Positions 1-9,400 of a stretch of DNA of 35,388 bases are shown piece after piece. Each line of letters begins with the position of its first letter. Positions within the stretch are counted from its first letter, which is position 1. The stretch lies in contig SKKH01000202.1 of NCBI GenBank assembly GCA_007121555.1, positions 1 through 35,388 of the forward strand. The letters run 5' to 3'. The DNA comes from Gemmatimonadota bacterium. GTDB lineage: Bacteria > Gemmatimonadota > Gemmatimonadetes > Longimicrobiales > Gaopeijiaceae. A program made the position numbers and the translations under genes. Below the pieces are notes generated by a model that had not been told where the DNA came from, made no database searches, and saw only the letters and a program-made list of their open reading frames with translations.

Positions 1-378
1 CACAGCATTGTCCACGCCCTCTCCCTCCCCCTCTCGGCGGTGGGCCCTGAGCTGGCGGCGGTGGGGATGTTGGGAATGCAGGCCATCCTCAACTTCTTCG
101 TGCCCTCGGGAAGTGGTCAGGCCTTCGTGACCATGCCCCTGATGGCACCGCTGGGAGACATCGTGGGGGTCAGCCGCCAGGTCTCGGTCCTGGCCTTCCA
201 GTTCGGCGACGGTTTCGCCAACATGCTCATCCCGACGAATGCGGTGCTCATGGGGATCCTGGGGATGGCTGGGATTCCCTACGACCGGTGGTTCCGCTTC
301 TGCCTGCCCCTCTTCCTTAAGTTGATGGTGGCGGCTGCGGTGGTCATGGTGGTGGCGGTCCTCATCGGGTACTCCTGA
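1..378 (+). CDS. YfcC-family (DcuC-like) membrane carrier, 3' end
   Basis: The reading frame is open from the first base, so only the last 125 residues are present and the true start lies outside the window. The fragment carries the family-typical stretch [20 protein letters not shown], then [20 protein letters not shown], and a final hydrophobic helix ending in VLIGYS. The NFFxPSGSGQ and QFGDGFxNxxxPT patterns are those of the YfcC / C4-dicarboxylate anaerobic carrier group of inner-membrane secondary transporters. These are thought to move organic acids, amino acids or peptides; the substrate cannot be read from this piece. The gene is followed by two GC-rich inverted repeats before the next gene. 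Family assignment is firm, substrate unknown. Confidence 0.85.
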   Translation, partial: HSIVHALSLPLSAVGPELAAVGMLGMQAILNFFVPSGSGQAFVTMPLMAPLGDIVGVSRQVSVLAFQFGDGFANMLIPTNAVLMGILGMAGIPYDRWFRFCLPLFLKLMVAAAVVMVVAVLIGYS

Positions 379-380
379 TC

Positions 381-430
381 CCCGGATCGAAGCCGGGCCG
401 GGATGTTCCTGGGGCCCCCGCGGGGGCCTC
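381..430 (+). terminator. GC-rich inverted repeats after the carrier gene
   Basis: Two stems follow the carrier stop codon: CCCGG/CCGGG (381-385 with 393-397) and the perfect 16-base palindrome GGCCCCCGCGGGGGCC at 413-428. The second is followed by GC-rich sequence and only later by TTCTTATAAT, so there is no clean U-tract. It may end transcription inefficiently or be only a structured spacer. Confidence 0.35.
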
Positions 431-442
431 GGTCCCGGATTC

Positions 443-462
443 TTATAATAAATTCATTATAA
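443..462. promoter_or_regulatory. AT-rich 20-bp palindrome, candidate operator/promoter
   Basis: TTATAATAAATTCATTATAA consists of exact 7-base inverted half-sites TTATAAT and ATTATAA separated by six bases. It lies 18 bases upstream of the lipoprotein start at 481 and is an island of AT in very GC-rich DNA. TATAAT at 444-449 is a perfect -10 hexamer, with no convincing -35. The half-sites equal those of the published PerR box, but that box has a one-base spacer, so the identity of any regulator is open. Confidence 0.5.
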
Positions 463-480
463 AATGAAGAAGGCATCGTC

Positions 481-1251
481 ATGGGACGGATCGCGAGATC
501 GCTTCTCCCCCTCCAGGCCCCTCGGGCGTCGCTCGGATCCGGCCTCGGGTCCCGGGTCGCCCGGGTCGCACCCCTTGGATGGATCCCTCTGCTGGGCCTC
601 CTGACCCTGGTCGGGTGCGGGGAGCCGCCCGAGCCTCCGGTCGACGAGGCGGCCCCGCCCCCAGCCTCGGTGGTCGAGTTTCAGGCTCCCCCCTCGGTGT
701 CCGGGGATCTGATCCTCCAGGAGGGACAGCTCCGCTTTCAGGCGTGTGGACAGGAGGACGGCCAGCCCGTGGACGATGAGACCGGCGGGGAGGCGCGTCA
801 GGTGCTGGACCAGTTGGGATACGGGACCGACCGGGTCCGAGTCGCTGTGGTGCTGGAGGGCGCCCGCCTGCTCGAGGTTCGCCACGCCCACCCCGAAACC
901 CAGGAATGTCGGGAGCTCCTTCCCGACGCGGACGTGGAGGCCCGGGGGAACGAGCCCTTCTGGAATCTGAGGGTCACGGGAAGCGAGGCCCTCTGGCGGA
1001 CCCCCGAGGAGATGGATGGGATCACCTACCACGATGGCGAGTGGGGGCGATCCGACGATGGAGAGATGAGCTTCGAGGCTCGGCGGGACGGGGTCGACGG
1101 GGTGGAATACCTTCGCCTGAGCGTCACCGCCGAGCGCTGCATGGACTCGATGGCGGGATCCTGGTTCCCCTTCTCGGCCGCCCTGGAGCTGGGTGGGCGG
1201 AGCTGGGAGGGGTGCGCCGTCGAGGGCGTTCGGGCCTTCGCCCAGCCGTAG
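481..1251 (+). CDS. COG3650-like lipoprotein
   Basis: The predicted protein has 256 residues. A long basic N-terminus precedes a hydrophobic segment and the lipobox LVGC with C46 as the lipidated cysteine, so it should be a membrane-anchored lipoprotein facing the periplasm. Residues about 75-145 form a first small domain. A second begins with GNEPFW (156-161) and contains paired cysteines in ERCMDSMAGSWFPF and WEGCAVEG. The GNEPFW...C.D.M.G...PF...L.GC pattern matches the uncharacterised COG3650 group, which has no established biochemical role. GAAGG at 468-472 gives a reasonable ribosome site eight bases before the ATG. The gene converges on the YvlD-type gene 70 bases downstream. The AT-rich palindrome at 443-462 probably controls it. 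A proline/acid-rich linker follows the lipobox. Confidence 0.75.
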   Translation: MGRIARSLLPLQAPRASLGSGLGSRVARVAPLGWIPLLGLLTLVGCGEPPEPPVDEAAPPPASVVEFQAPPSVSGDLILQEGQLRFQACGQEDGQPVDDETGGEARQVLDQLGYGTDRVRVAVVLEGARLLEVRHAHPETQECRELLPDADVEARGNEPFWNLRVTGSEALWRTPEEMDGITYHDGEWGRSDDGEMSFEARRDGVDGVEYLRLSVTAERCMDSMAGSWFPFSAALELGGRSWEGCAVEGVRAFAQP

Positions 1252-1321
1252 AGGGCTTTTCTTCAACAGACTTCTGGAAGGCCGTTCCGGTTCTGCAACG
1301 TCCTTCCGATGGTTCCCGGGC

Positions 1322-1672
1322 TCAGTCCTTCTCCGGGAGGAGGACTGAGAAGAGGAAGCTGACGATGGAGATGAGGATGCTTCCCAGTAGCGCCGCCACG
1401 AATCCCTCCACGGTCAGGGCGCCCACGAGTGCGGCGGTGAGCATGAGCATGAGGGCGTTCACCACCAGGGTGAAGAGCCCCAGCGTCAGGACCAGGAGCG
1501 GCAGAGAGAGGAGGAGGAGGAAGGGGCGGATCAGCGCGTTCACGAGGCCGAAGACGGCGGCCACCAGGACGACCGGCCAGAATTCCCCCTCCAGCTCGAT
1601 TCCCCCTACCAGGCTGGCCGCCACCCAGAGGGCTACGGCATTGACGAACAGTCGGATGATGAGGTTCTGCAT
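1322..1672 (-). CDS. YvlD-type membrane protein (phage holin 4 superfamily)
   Basis: This 116-residue protein is almost entirely hydrophobic, with four predicted transmembrane helices. It carries the family-typical stretch FGLVNALIRPFLLLLSLPL followed by LTLGLFTLVVNALMLML. This is the pattern of the phage_holin_4_2 / YvlD family, common in bacterial chromosomes. Despite the family name there is no phage gene nearby, and chromosomal members have been linked to envelope-stress responses rather than lysis in some Gram-positives. The exact role here is unknown. It is divergent from the MATE exporter, with a 135-base gap that should hold both promoters, although I see no clear hexamers. It converges with the lipoprotein gene. 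Confidence 0.88.
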   Translation of the reverse strand: MQNLIIRLFVNAVALWVAASLVGGIELEGEFWPVVLVAAVFGLVNALIRPFLLLLSLPLLVLTLGLFTLVVNALMLMLTAALVGALTVEGFVAALLGSILISIVSFLFSVLLPEKD

Positions 1673-1807
1673 GGAGGGGTCCTCCGCCGGGGGCGGTCCG
1701 ATGAACGTGGTCGATGGATCGGGGATCCCGAAGGCCGAAGGCCCCCAGGGGTCACATAACGGTGTTCGTCACGGAGTGTCGGGGCAACTCCCCCTCACGA
1801 GGCGCCC

Positions 1808-3157
1808 ATGACCGGGGAACCGTCGTCGGTCCTTCCTCCCCCCCGGGTCCCGGATCGCAGGGTCCTGGACCGTGAGATTGGAGCCCTGGCCATCCCCGCC
1901 CTGGGCGCGCTGGCGGCCGATCCTCTGGTTTCGTTGGTGGACACGGCCTTCGTGGGTCGCCTCGGCACCGTGCCCCTGGCGGCGCTGGGAGTCAACGCCG
2001 CCCTGTTCTCGATGACCTTCGTGGTCTTCAACTTCCTGGCCTACGGGACGACCCCCCGGGTGGCTCGGGCCTGGGGGCGGGGTGACACCGCCGAGGTGGG
2101 TCGGACGATCCTCCAGGCGTTGACCCTGGCCGTCGGGGTGGGAGTTCTGGCCACGGGGGTTCTCCTGGCCGCGGCGGGTCCGCTGGTGGCCATCATGGGC
2201 GCCGGTGGCGAGTTGCGGGATCCCGCCCTGGCCTATCTCCGGATTCGGGCCCTGGCCGGCCCCGCGGTCCTCCTGATCATGGCCGGCCACGGCATCTTCC
2301 GGGGTCTGCAGGACACCCGCACCCCCCTCCGGGTCACCCTGGGCTTCAACATGGTGAACCTCGTGCTGGACCCTCTCCTGATCTTCGGTCTGGGATGGGG
2401 GCTCGAGGGGGCTGCATGGGCCACGGTGGCGGCCCAGTGGTCCGGCGCGCTGGTCTTCCTCTGGCTCCTCTTCGGGCCCCGTCGGGAGCTCCTGGGTGCC
2501 TCGCCCCGGCTCCCCCGGCTCCGGGAGCTCCTTCCCTTTCTCCGGATCGGGGGCGAGCTCTCGATCCGGACCTTCGCCCTGATCGGGACGATGACACTGG
2601 CCACCGCCGTGGCCACCCGGGTGGGGACGGCCGAGGTGGCGGGGCACCAGGTGGCCGTACAGCTCTGGATGCTCCTGGCCCTGGTGGTCGATGCCGTGGC
2701 GGTGGCGGCGCAGGCCCTGGTGGGCCGATACCGGGGCGAGGGGAACGCCCTTGCCCTTCGCACCGTGACGAATCGGCTCCTCTTCTGGGGTGCGCTCACC
2801 GGAGTGGCGCTCACCGCCCTATTCCTCGCCGCGGCCCCCTGGCTCCCCCGGATCTTCACCGACGATCCGGACACCCTGGTCCAGGTGGCGCTGATCCTGC
2901 CCTTTGTCGTCTGGATGCAGCCCCTCAATGCCCTGGTCTTCGTGTGGGACGGGATCTTCATGGGGACCGAGGACTTCGCCTACCTGGCCCGGCAGATGGT
3001 GTTGTCGGCTGCGGCGGCCGCCGCCGTCCTCCTCCTGGTCCTCCCCATGGGATGGGGCCTGAGCGGGGTCTGGTGGGGCATCGTGACCCTCATGGGGGTC
3101 CGGGGCGTGACCCTGGGAATGCGGTACCTCGGTCCTCGAGGTCCGGGTCGGGGCTGA
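1808..3157 (+). CDS. MATE-family efflux transporter, DinF type
   Basis: The protein has 449 residues and about twelve hydrophobic helices, the normal size for MATE antiporters. These export drugs or cationic metabolites in exchange for protons or sodium. The N-terminus (EIGALAIPALGALAADPLVS followed by LVDTAFVGRLGT) has the DinF-subgroup pattern, and a matching internal GIFRGLQDTRTPL segment follows the sixth helix. GAGG five bases before the ATG supports the start. The AddB-like gene begins about 75 bases after the stop and is likely co-transcribed. In other bacteria dinF is an SOS-linked gene, so the neighbourhood with AddB/AddA repair genes is suggestive, but no LexA-type operator could be identified upstream. 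Confidence 0.9.
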   Translation: MTGEPSSVLPPPRVPDRRVLDREIGALAIPALGALAADPLVSLVDTAFVGRLGTVPLAALGVNAALFSMTFVVFNFLAYGTTPRVARAWGRGDTAEVGRTILQALTLAVGVGVLATGVLLAAAGPLVAIMGAGGELRDPALAYLRIRALAGPAVLLIMAGHGIFRGLQDTRTPLRVTLGFNMVNLVLDPLLIFGLGWGLEGAAWATVAAQWSGALVFLWLLFGPRRELLGASPRLPRLRELLPFLRIGGELSIRTFALIGTMTLATAVATRVGTAEVAGHQVAVQLWMLLALVVDAVAVAAQALVGRYRGEGNALALRTVTNRLLFWGALTGVALTALFLAAAPWLPRIFTDDPDTLVQVALILPFVVWMQPLNALVFVWDGIFMGTEDFAYLARQMVLSAAAAAAVLLLVLPMGWGLSGVWWGIVTLMGVRGVTLGMRYLGPRGPGRG

Positions 3158-3220
3158 TCCCGCTTGCCTCCGTCGGAGCCCCCTGCGACCCTGTCCCTGT
3201 TGGAACGCCCCCCCGCCCCC

Positions 3221-3234
3221 AGGAGTTCACGATC
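3221..3234 (+). promoter_or_regulatory. Ribosome binding site and probable AUC start of the AddB-like gene
   Basis: AGGAG at 3221-3225 stands six bases before ATC at 3232, in frame with the AddB-like protein. Between the MATE stop (3157) and this site there is no in-frame ATG, GTG or TTG. The next, GTG at 3298, would cut into the conserved HFVGWD motif. Confidence 0.5.
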
Positions 3235-6200
3235 TCCGTCGCCGACCCCTCCACCTCCGATCCCTCCGCTGCGCCTCAGGCGGTCCATCGTCACTTCGTG
3301 GGATGGGACGGGCCCGCTCTGCCCCGGGCGGCCCGCCTCCTCGTCTCCAGCTATGGCCCGGGCCAGGTCGACGGGGCTGATCGTGGCGACCGCACCGCTG
3401 CGGAGGAGGCTCCCGATGCCGGAGAGGGGGCCCTGGATCTCTCCGGGGTGGTCGTGGTCCTCCCAGGGGCTCGGGCCGGACGCCGACTCCTGGAGCTGCT
3501 CCTGGAGCTGTGCGAGGCCGAGGGATGGTCCCTGCGCCCTCCCCGGATCACCACCCTTGGGGGGGTCCCGGAGCTCCTCTTTACCCCGGAGCGGCCCGAG
3601 CCCTCGGGCCTCCTGCTCCGACGGGTCTGGGCCCGGGAGCTGGCCCGCCTTCCCCGCGAAGAGATCGAGGGGCTTCTGGTCGAGCCTCCCGAGCCCGGCG
3701 ACCTCTCGGGCTGGATGGAGCTGGCCCGCACCGTGGTGGACCTCCAGAGCACCGTGGGGGCTGAAGGACACAGCTTCGCCGATGTGGCCCGGGTCTGCAC
3801 CGAGGGGCTCCTCTTCAACGACGAGAAGCGGTGGACCCTCCTGGCCCGGGCTCAGCGCCGGGCCCGGGAGGTGCTCCAGGAGATGGGGATGGAGGACCGG
3901 GAGGCTTGGCGGGCGAGGGTTCTGGATGGAGAGAGGTCCCCCGCCCGGGATTGCGCGGATGCCCCTCCGGGTCTGACGGGAGAGCTCTGGCTCGTGGGTG
4001 TCACCCAGATGCCCGGAGTGGCGCGGCGGCTCCTCCTCCGGAGGCTCGAGCGGGCCTCCGACGCCTCGCTGAAGCTCCATGCGGTGGTCCACGCCCCCGA
4101 GGATCGGGCCGGGGACTTCGACGTGCTGGGGTGCGTTCGGCCCGAGGCCTGGATCGGGAGGGCGGCGGCGATCCCCCGAGGGGCGATCCGGGTCGTGGAC
4201 GGTCCCCGAGCGCAGGCCGATGCCGTGATGAGCGAGCTCCGTCGGCTCCGCCGAGGTCGGACCCGGGGCTGGGCCCCCGAAGAGGTGACGCTGGGGGCGG
4301 TGGACCCGGAGATCGCGCCCTTCCTCTCCGAACGGCTCCGCGAGGAGGGCGTGGGGACGAGGCTTGCGGCGGGCACGCCCCTGGAACGCAGCCTTCCGGC
4401 CCGACTCCTCTTCGCCGCGGCCGAATACCTGGGCGAGGGACGCTGGGAGGCCCTGGCCGCCCTTCTCCGGCACCCCGTGCTCACCCCTGGGCTCTCACAG
4501 CTCCTGCGCACGAGCCAGAGCCCCGGGGTCGCACGGTTGGGACACAGCCCCAGCGCCCTGGCCGACGCCTACCACGTGCTCCATCTCCCCGCCCGGATCC
4601 ATCGGCCTCGGTCACCGACACCCGGGCGCACCTGGCTTCCCTCGGGAGGGGAGCGTGGAGGCTGGCTCGCCGAGGCGCTTTCGGGGCTGGTGGATCACCT
4701 CCACGACCGGATCCTGGGAGATCTGGCCGGCGAACCTCGTCCCCTGTCCGCCTGGGGCGCACCGATCCGGAATCTCCTCCTGGCAGCCTACGGGGACACC
4801 CGGGAGCTGGATCCCCACGATCTGCGGGACCGGGAGGTGGTCGAGGTCGCCCGCACGGTCTCGGAGGTGGCCGAGGAGCTGGCCGGGCTCCCCGGGGAGC
4901 TGGATGACGAGGTGAAGGGAGAGGTGGCCCTCGGTCTGGTGGCCCAGGAGCTGCGGACCCGGGTGACCCCGCCCCCCTCCGACGACGAGGCGGTGGAGCT
5001 GCTGGGTTGGCTGGAGCTGCACCTGGACGACGCGCCCGTCCTCCTGGCCACCGGAGTGAACGACCCCCATCTCCCCGCCACCGTCACGGGCGATCCCTTC
5101 CTTCCCCACTCCCTCCGGGTCCGCCTGGGGCTCCTGGACAATGAGGGACGCTGGGCCCGGGATCTGTACCAGCTTCAGGCCATCCTCCATTCTCGGCCGG
5201 AGACGATCCTCATCGCGGGGCGCCGGAACCTCGCCGGCGATCCCCTCCGTCCGTCCCGGCTCCTCCTAGCGGAGGAGGGCGAGGAGTTGGCCTGGCGGGT
5301 CCGGACCTTCCTGGGTGAGGAGGAGGAAGAGACCCAGGAGGGTGCGCCGGCCCCCGATGGCAAGGCCGATCCGGCGCCGGCACTCGCCCCGGACGATCCC
5401 GCTCCCACTCCCGACCTCCCCCTGGCCGATCCCTTCTGCCTTCCGCCCCAGCCCCTCCTCCAGGCCTCCGAGCCGCTGGAGAGTCTGGCGGTGACGCGCT
5501 TCCGGGCGGTCCTCGAGGACCCCTACCGCTTCGCCCTTGAGAGCCTTCTGGGGCTCGAGGGGATGGACGACGCCGGCCGGGAAATGGACCCCCTGGCCTT
5601 CGGGGTGCTGGGGCACTCGGTGCTGGAGCGGTTCGGACGAGGGTGCATCCGGGAATCGGGGGGGCGTTCGTCCTCGGACCCCCAGGAGCTCCAGGACCGG
5701 CTCGATCAACTTCTGGACGGGGAGGCCCGAAGCCGATTCGGACCCCGCCCGAACCCGGCGGTTCGCATCCAGGTGGAGCAGCTTCGTGGCCGGCTGCACG
5801 CCTTCGCCCGGTGGCAGGCCGAATGGGCAGAGGAGGGGTGGAGGATCGCCGGGGTGGAGGTGCGACCCGAGACCGAGGGGGACCACGCCGAGGGGGTGGC
5901 GTTCCCGGTGGACGGGCGGCCCTTCTTCCTCCGGGGACGTATCGACCGGGTGGATCACCATCCGGACCAGGACCGGTGGCTCCTCCTGGACTACAAGACC
6001 TCCCGACGGGCCCGGACGCCCGAGGAGATCCACCGGAAGAAGTCCGGGCGAAAGAAGGACGATCCCATGGAGTGGGTGGACCTCCAGCTGCCCCTCTACC
6101 GACATCTGATCCGGGGAGTGGTCCACGAGGGGGCTCCCCTCGTGCCACATCCGGCCGACCAGGTGGAGCTCGGCTACATCAACCTGCCGTCGGAGCTGGA

Positions 6201-6420
6201 GGATACCGGGATCGCGGTGGCGACCGAATGGAGCCGGACCGACCTCATGGAGGCCGACGAGCTGGCCCGGGACGTGGTCCGGTTCCTCCGGGAGAACCGC
6301 TTCGAGTGGGAGCCCGAGTTGACCCGCATCCGCCCCGACGACGACCTGGCCCCGCTGGTGGGCCTCGGAGCCTTCCGCCCCCTGGACGAGGACGACGAGG
6401 AGGACGAGGATGGCCGCTGA
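3232..6420 (+). CDS. addB: AddB-like PD-(D/E)XK nuclease / inactive helicase subunit
   Basis: From the proposed AUC start the protein has 1062 residues. It begins with an AddB-type N-terminal motif, HFVGWDGPALPRAARLL, followed by VVVLPGARAGRRLLELL. The position of a Walker A loop has no GKT/GKS, as in AddB subunits whose helicase fold is inactive. The C-terminal nuclease has H795 (GHSVLERF), D905 (GRIDRVD), D920 and K922 (LLDYKTS) and Q952 (LQLPLYR), the full RecB-type active site. The CPxRF segment that normally supplies an iron-sulfur cysteine reads EDPYRF (762-767), so the cluster is probably absent. The stop overlaps the AddA-like start by 11 bases. Together they would resect double-strand breaks for recombination. 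A longer open frame upstream, inside the MATE gene, is a shadow. Confidence 0.82.
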   Translation: MSVADPSTSDPSAAPQAVHRHFVGWDGPALPRAARLLVSSYGPGQVDGADRGDRTAAEEAPDAGEGALDLSGVVVVLPGARAGRRLLELLLELCEAEGWSLRPPRITTLGGVPELLFTPERPEPSGLLLRRVWARELARLPREEIEGLLVEPPEPGDLSGWMELARTVVDLQSTVGAEGHSFADVARVCTEGLLFNDEKRWTLLARAQRRAREVLQEMGMEDREAWRARVLDGERSPARDCADAPPGLTGELWLVGVTQMPGVARRLLLRRLERASDASLKLHAVVHAPEDRAGDFDVLGCVRPEAWIGRAAAIPRGAIRVVDGPRAQADAVMSELRRLRRGRTRGWAPEEVTLGAVDPEIAPFLSERLREEGVGTRLAAGTPLERSLPARLLFAAAEYLGEGRWEALAALLRHPVLTPGLSQLLRTSQSPGVARLGHSPSALADAYHVLHLPARIHRPRSPTPGRTWLPSGGERGGWLAEALSGLVDHLHDRILGDLAGEPRPLSAWGAPIRNLLLAAYGDTRELDPHDLRDREVVEVARTVSEVAEELAGLPGELDDEVKGEVALGLVAQELRTRVTPPPSDDEAVELLGWLELHLDDAPVLLATGVNDPHLPATVTGDPFLPHSLRVRLGLLDNEGRWARDLYQLQAILHSRPETILIAGRRNLAGDPLRPSRLLLAEEGEELAWRVRTFLGEEEEETQEGAPAPDGKADPAPALAPDDPAPTPDLPLADPFCLPPQPLLQASEPLESLAVTRFRAVLEDPYRFALESLLGLEGMDDAGREMDPLAFGVLGHSVLERFGRGCIRESGGRSSSDPQELQDRLDQLLDGEARSRFGPRPNPAVRIQVEQLRGRLHAFARWQAEWAEEGWRIAGVEVRPETEGDHAEGVAFPVDGRPFFLRGRIDRVDHHPDQDRWLLLDYKTSRRARTPEEIHRKKSGRKKDDPMEWVDLQLPLYRHLIRGVVHEGAPLVPHPADQVELGYINLPSELEDTGIAVATEWSRTDLMEADELARDVVRFLRENRFEWEPELTRIRPDDDLAPLVGLGAFRPLDEDDEEDEDGR

Positions 6421-9400
6421 ACCCCTCCGTCGGATGCCGCCCCCCCGGGAGCTCGTCGTGGCCTCGGCGGGAGCCGGGAAGACCTATCGACTCTCCTCGC
6501 GCATCATCGAGCTCCTGGCTTCGGGAGCGGCGCCGGAGGAGATCTTCGCTTCGACCTTCACCCGGAAGGCCGCCGGAGAGATCCTGGAGCGAGTGCTCCT
6601 CCGTCTGGCCGTGGGCGGATCCGAGGAGAAGGGGATGGCCGACCCCGAGCTGACCCGGCTGGAGTGCCTGCACCTCCTGGAGATCCTCGTCCGCCGCCTC
6701 CATGCGGTGAATGTGGGCACGCTGGACTCCTTCTTCCAGCGGATGGCTCGGGCGTTTCAGATGGAGCTGGGGCTCCCTCCCGGCTGGACCCTGTCGGATG
6801 GGCCCGCCGAGGAAGGGCTCCAGGCCGAGGCCGTGGCCCGCCTCCTGGACCGGGTCGACGAGGGGGCGCTGGTGGAGCTCCTGCGCCTCCTGCAGGGCGG
6901 CGAGGCCCGGAGGGGGGTCCATCAACTCCTCATGGACGAGGTGGCGGAGCTCCACGACCTCCACCGGGAGCTGGATCCCGGGGTGGCCGACCCCTGGGGC
7001 TTCGACTTCCCCGCAGACCCTTCCCCCTCTCCGGGCCGCGATGAGTTCACCGCGTTGGCGGGGGCGATCCGGGAGATCCCCGTTCCCCTGACCCGGAAGG
7101 GGGAGCCCAAGAAGAACTGGGTGAAGGCCCGGGAAAAGGCGGCGGACGAGCTGGCCGGGGGTCGACTCGAGGACTTCGTCTCGGGCGGGTTGGCCGGGAA
7201 GGTGCTGGCCGGAGACCCCACCTACTACCGGGAGGAGATCCCCGATCCCCTCCTGAGCCGGATCGAGGACGGGGTCGAGCTGGTGCGAAGGGCCCTGAGG
7301 CCTCGGCTCCAGGCCCGCACCCAGGCGCTGGGCCGCCTCCTGGGACGCTATGCCCAGGGCGTAGAGGAGCTCCGGAGGGAACGCGGGCGCTACCGCTTCG
7401 ATGACGTGACCCGGGCGCTGGCCAGCTCCGTGACAGGTGGGCTGGGAACCGAGCTCCACTACCGGCTCGACGCCCGGGTGCGCCACATCCTCCTGGACGA
7501 GTTCCAGGATACCTCCCTGGCCCAGTGGTGGGCGCTGAGACCCCTGGTGGCCGAGATCCTGTCGGGCTATGAGGATGAGCGAGGCGTCGTGATCGTGGCC
7601 GACCCCAAGCAGTCCATCTACGGATGGCGGGGTGGGGAGCCCCGGATTCTGGAGGCCATCCAGGAGGACTTCACCCTTCCCCTCGAGTCCCTTCACAGGA
7701 GCTGGCGATCCTCGCCGGTGGTCCTGGACTTCGTGAACACCGTCTTCGGCGCGCTGGACCGGTCCAGCGTGATCGACGAGGAGTTGGCGGGAGCCCGGGA
7801 CCGCTGGCTCGAGAGCTTCACACCCCATGAGGCCCAGTGGGAAGCGCTCCCCGGCCACGTCCGGGTCGAGGTGGGCCCCGCAGGCGACAACCCCCGGAGC
7901 TCCGTGCAGCCCCGTCTCCTGGCCGCGGCGGCGGAGCGGGTGGCCGAGCTTCATCGGTCCTGCCCGGATGCGTCCATCGGGGTCCTGACCCGTTCGAACC
8001 GGGTGGTGAGCCGGCTCATCGCCGAGCTCCGCCGTCTGGGCATCCAGGCCTCAGAAGAGGGCGGTGTGCCGGTGGGGGATTCACCTGCCGTCCTCTCGCT
8101 CCTGGCCCTCCTCCAACTGGTGGACCACCCGGGAGACACCGTGGCCCGCTACCAGATGGCCATGACCCCGGTCAACCGGATCGCCAGGGAGATCCTGGTC
8201 GATGAAGGGGGCCCGGATCCGGACGGGGAAGGGTTTCCGTGGCGCTCCCCCCATGCCGCTGAAGCCGTGGGCCGCCGTCTTCGGGAGCGGTTCATCGTGG
8301 AGGGGTACGGGCCGGTCGTCGCCGGCTGGATCCGAGGCCTCGTGGAGGATGCCGATCCGGCGGCTCCGGTGAGCCCTCGGGATCGTCGCCGTCTTCGTCA
8401 GCTCTCCGAACTGGCCTACCAGTGGGACGAGGCCGGGGGAGGCCTCCGGTCCGGCGAGTTCGTTCGCTGGGTTCGCGAGGAGCGGGTCCAGGAGCCCTCG
8501 GCCGCTCTGGTTCGGGTCATGACCGTCCACCAGTCCAAGGGGCTCGAGTTCGACGTCGTGGTGTTGCCCGATCTGGACCACTCCCTCCTGCCTCGGGGCG
8601 GCGACCCGGTCCTCCCCTTCAGGCCCCGCCCCGACGCCCCGGTGAGCCGGGTCTTCCCCGGGGTGCGGCGGGAGCTGCTCCCCCTGTTCCCCGAGTTGAC
8701 CGAGGCTTCTCTCCAGAGTCGGGAAGCCGGGTTCCGGGACGGCCTCAGCGGTCTCTACGTGGCGCTGACCCGGGCCCGCTTCGCCCTGGAACTCATGATC
8801 CGACCCGACGGGAAGAGCGCCTCGACCTCCTCGACTCCAGCCCGGATCGTCCGGGAGGCGCTGGGCAAGGAGGAACGCATCGAGCCGGGCGAACTCCTCT
8901 TCGAGCGGGGAAGCCGGGAGTGGTGGGAAGATCCCCAGGCCCCCGAGCGATTTCGGAGGAGGGAAGCCCCCCCTGCCTCGTCGTCCAAGGAGGTGCCGAC
9001 CGGGGACGTGCCAACCGGGGGCCATCCGACTCCGGAGCCTGACCTCCCGCTCTTCCGGGCGGCGACGGATCGGCGACGCCTGCTCCCCCGACGGAGTCCG
9101 TCGGAGCTCGAGGGGGGCGGTCGGCTCCGGCTGGAACACCTTCTCCACCAGGGGGCCGCCGAGGCTCGTCTCCGGGGGAGCCTGGTCCATGCCTGGTTCG
9201 AAGCCGTGGGTTGGATCGAGGACGGCGAACCCTCCAACGAGGAGCTCCGGACCATCGCCGGAAGGGTGGCCCCGGAGATCCGGGACCTGGAGGGATGGAT
9301 CGGGCGGTTCCGGGAGTGGCTGCGGGATCCCCGGCTGCGACCCGCTCTCTCCCGGGAGAGCTATCCTCCGGGCGCACGCCTTCATCGGGAACGGCCCTTC

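Noticed and set aside
1322-1672. Prophage remnant because of the holin-family name
   Set aside because: The YvlD-type family is common in chromosomes and no other phage gene, integrase or attachment site is present.
2395-3231. Upstream extension of the AddB-like frame inside the MATE gene
   Set aside because: The translation is Pro/Gly/Arg-rich shadow sequence overlapping a well-conserved transporter on the same strand.
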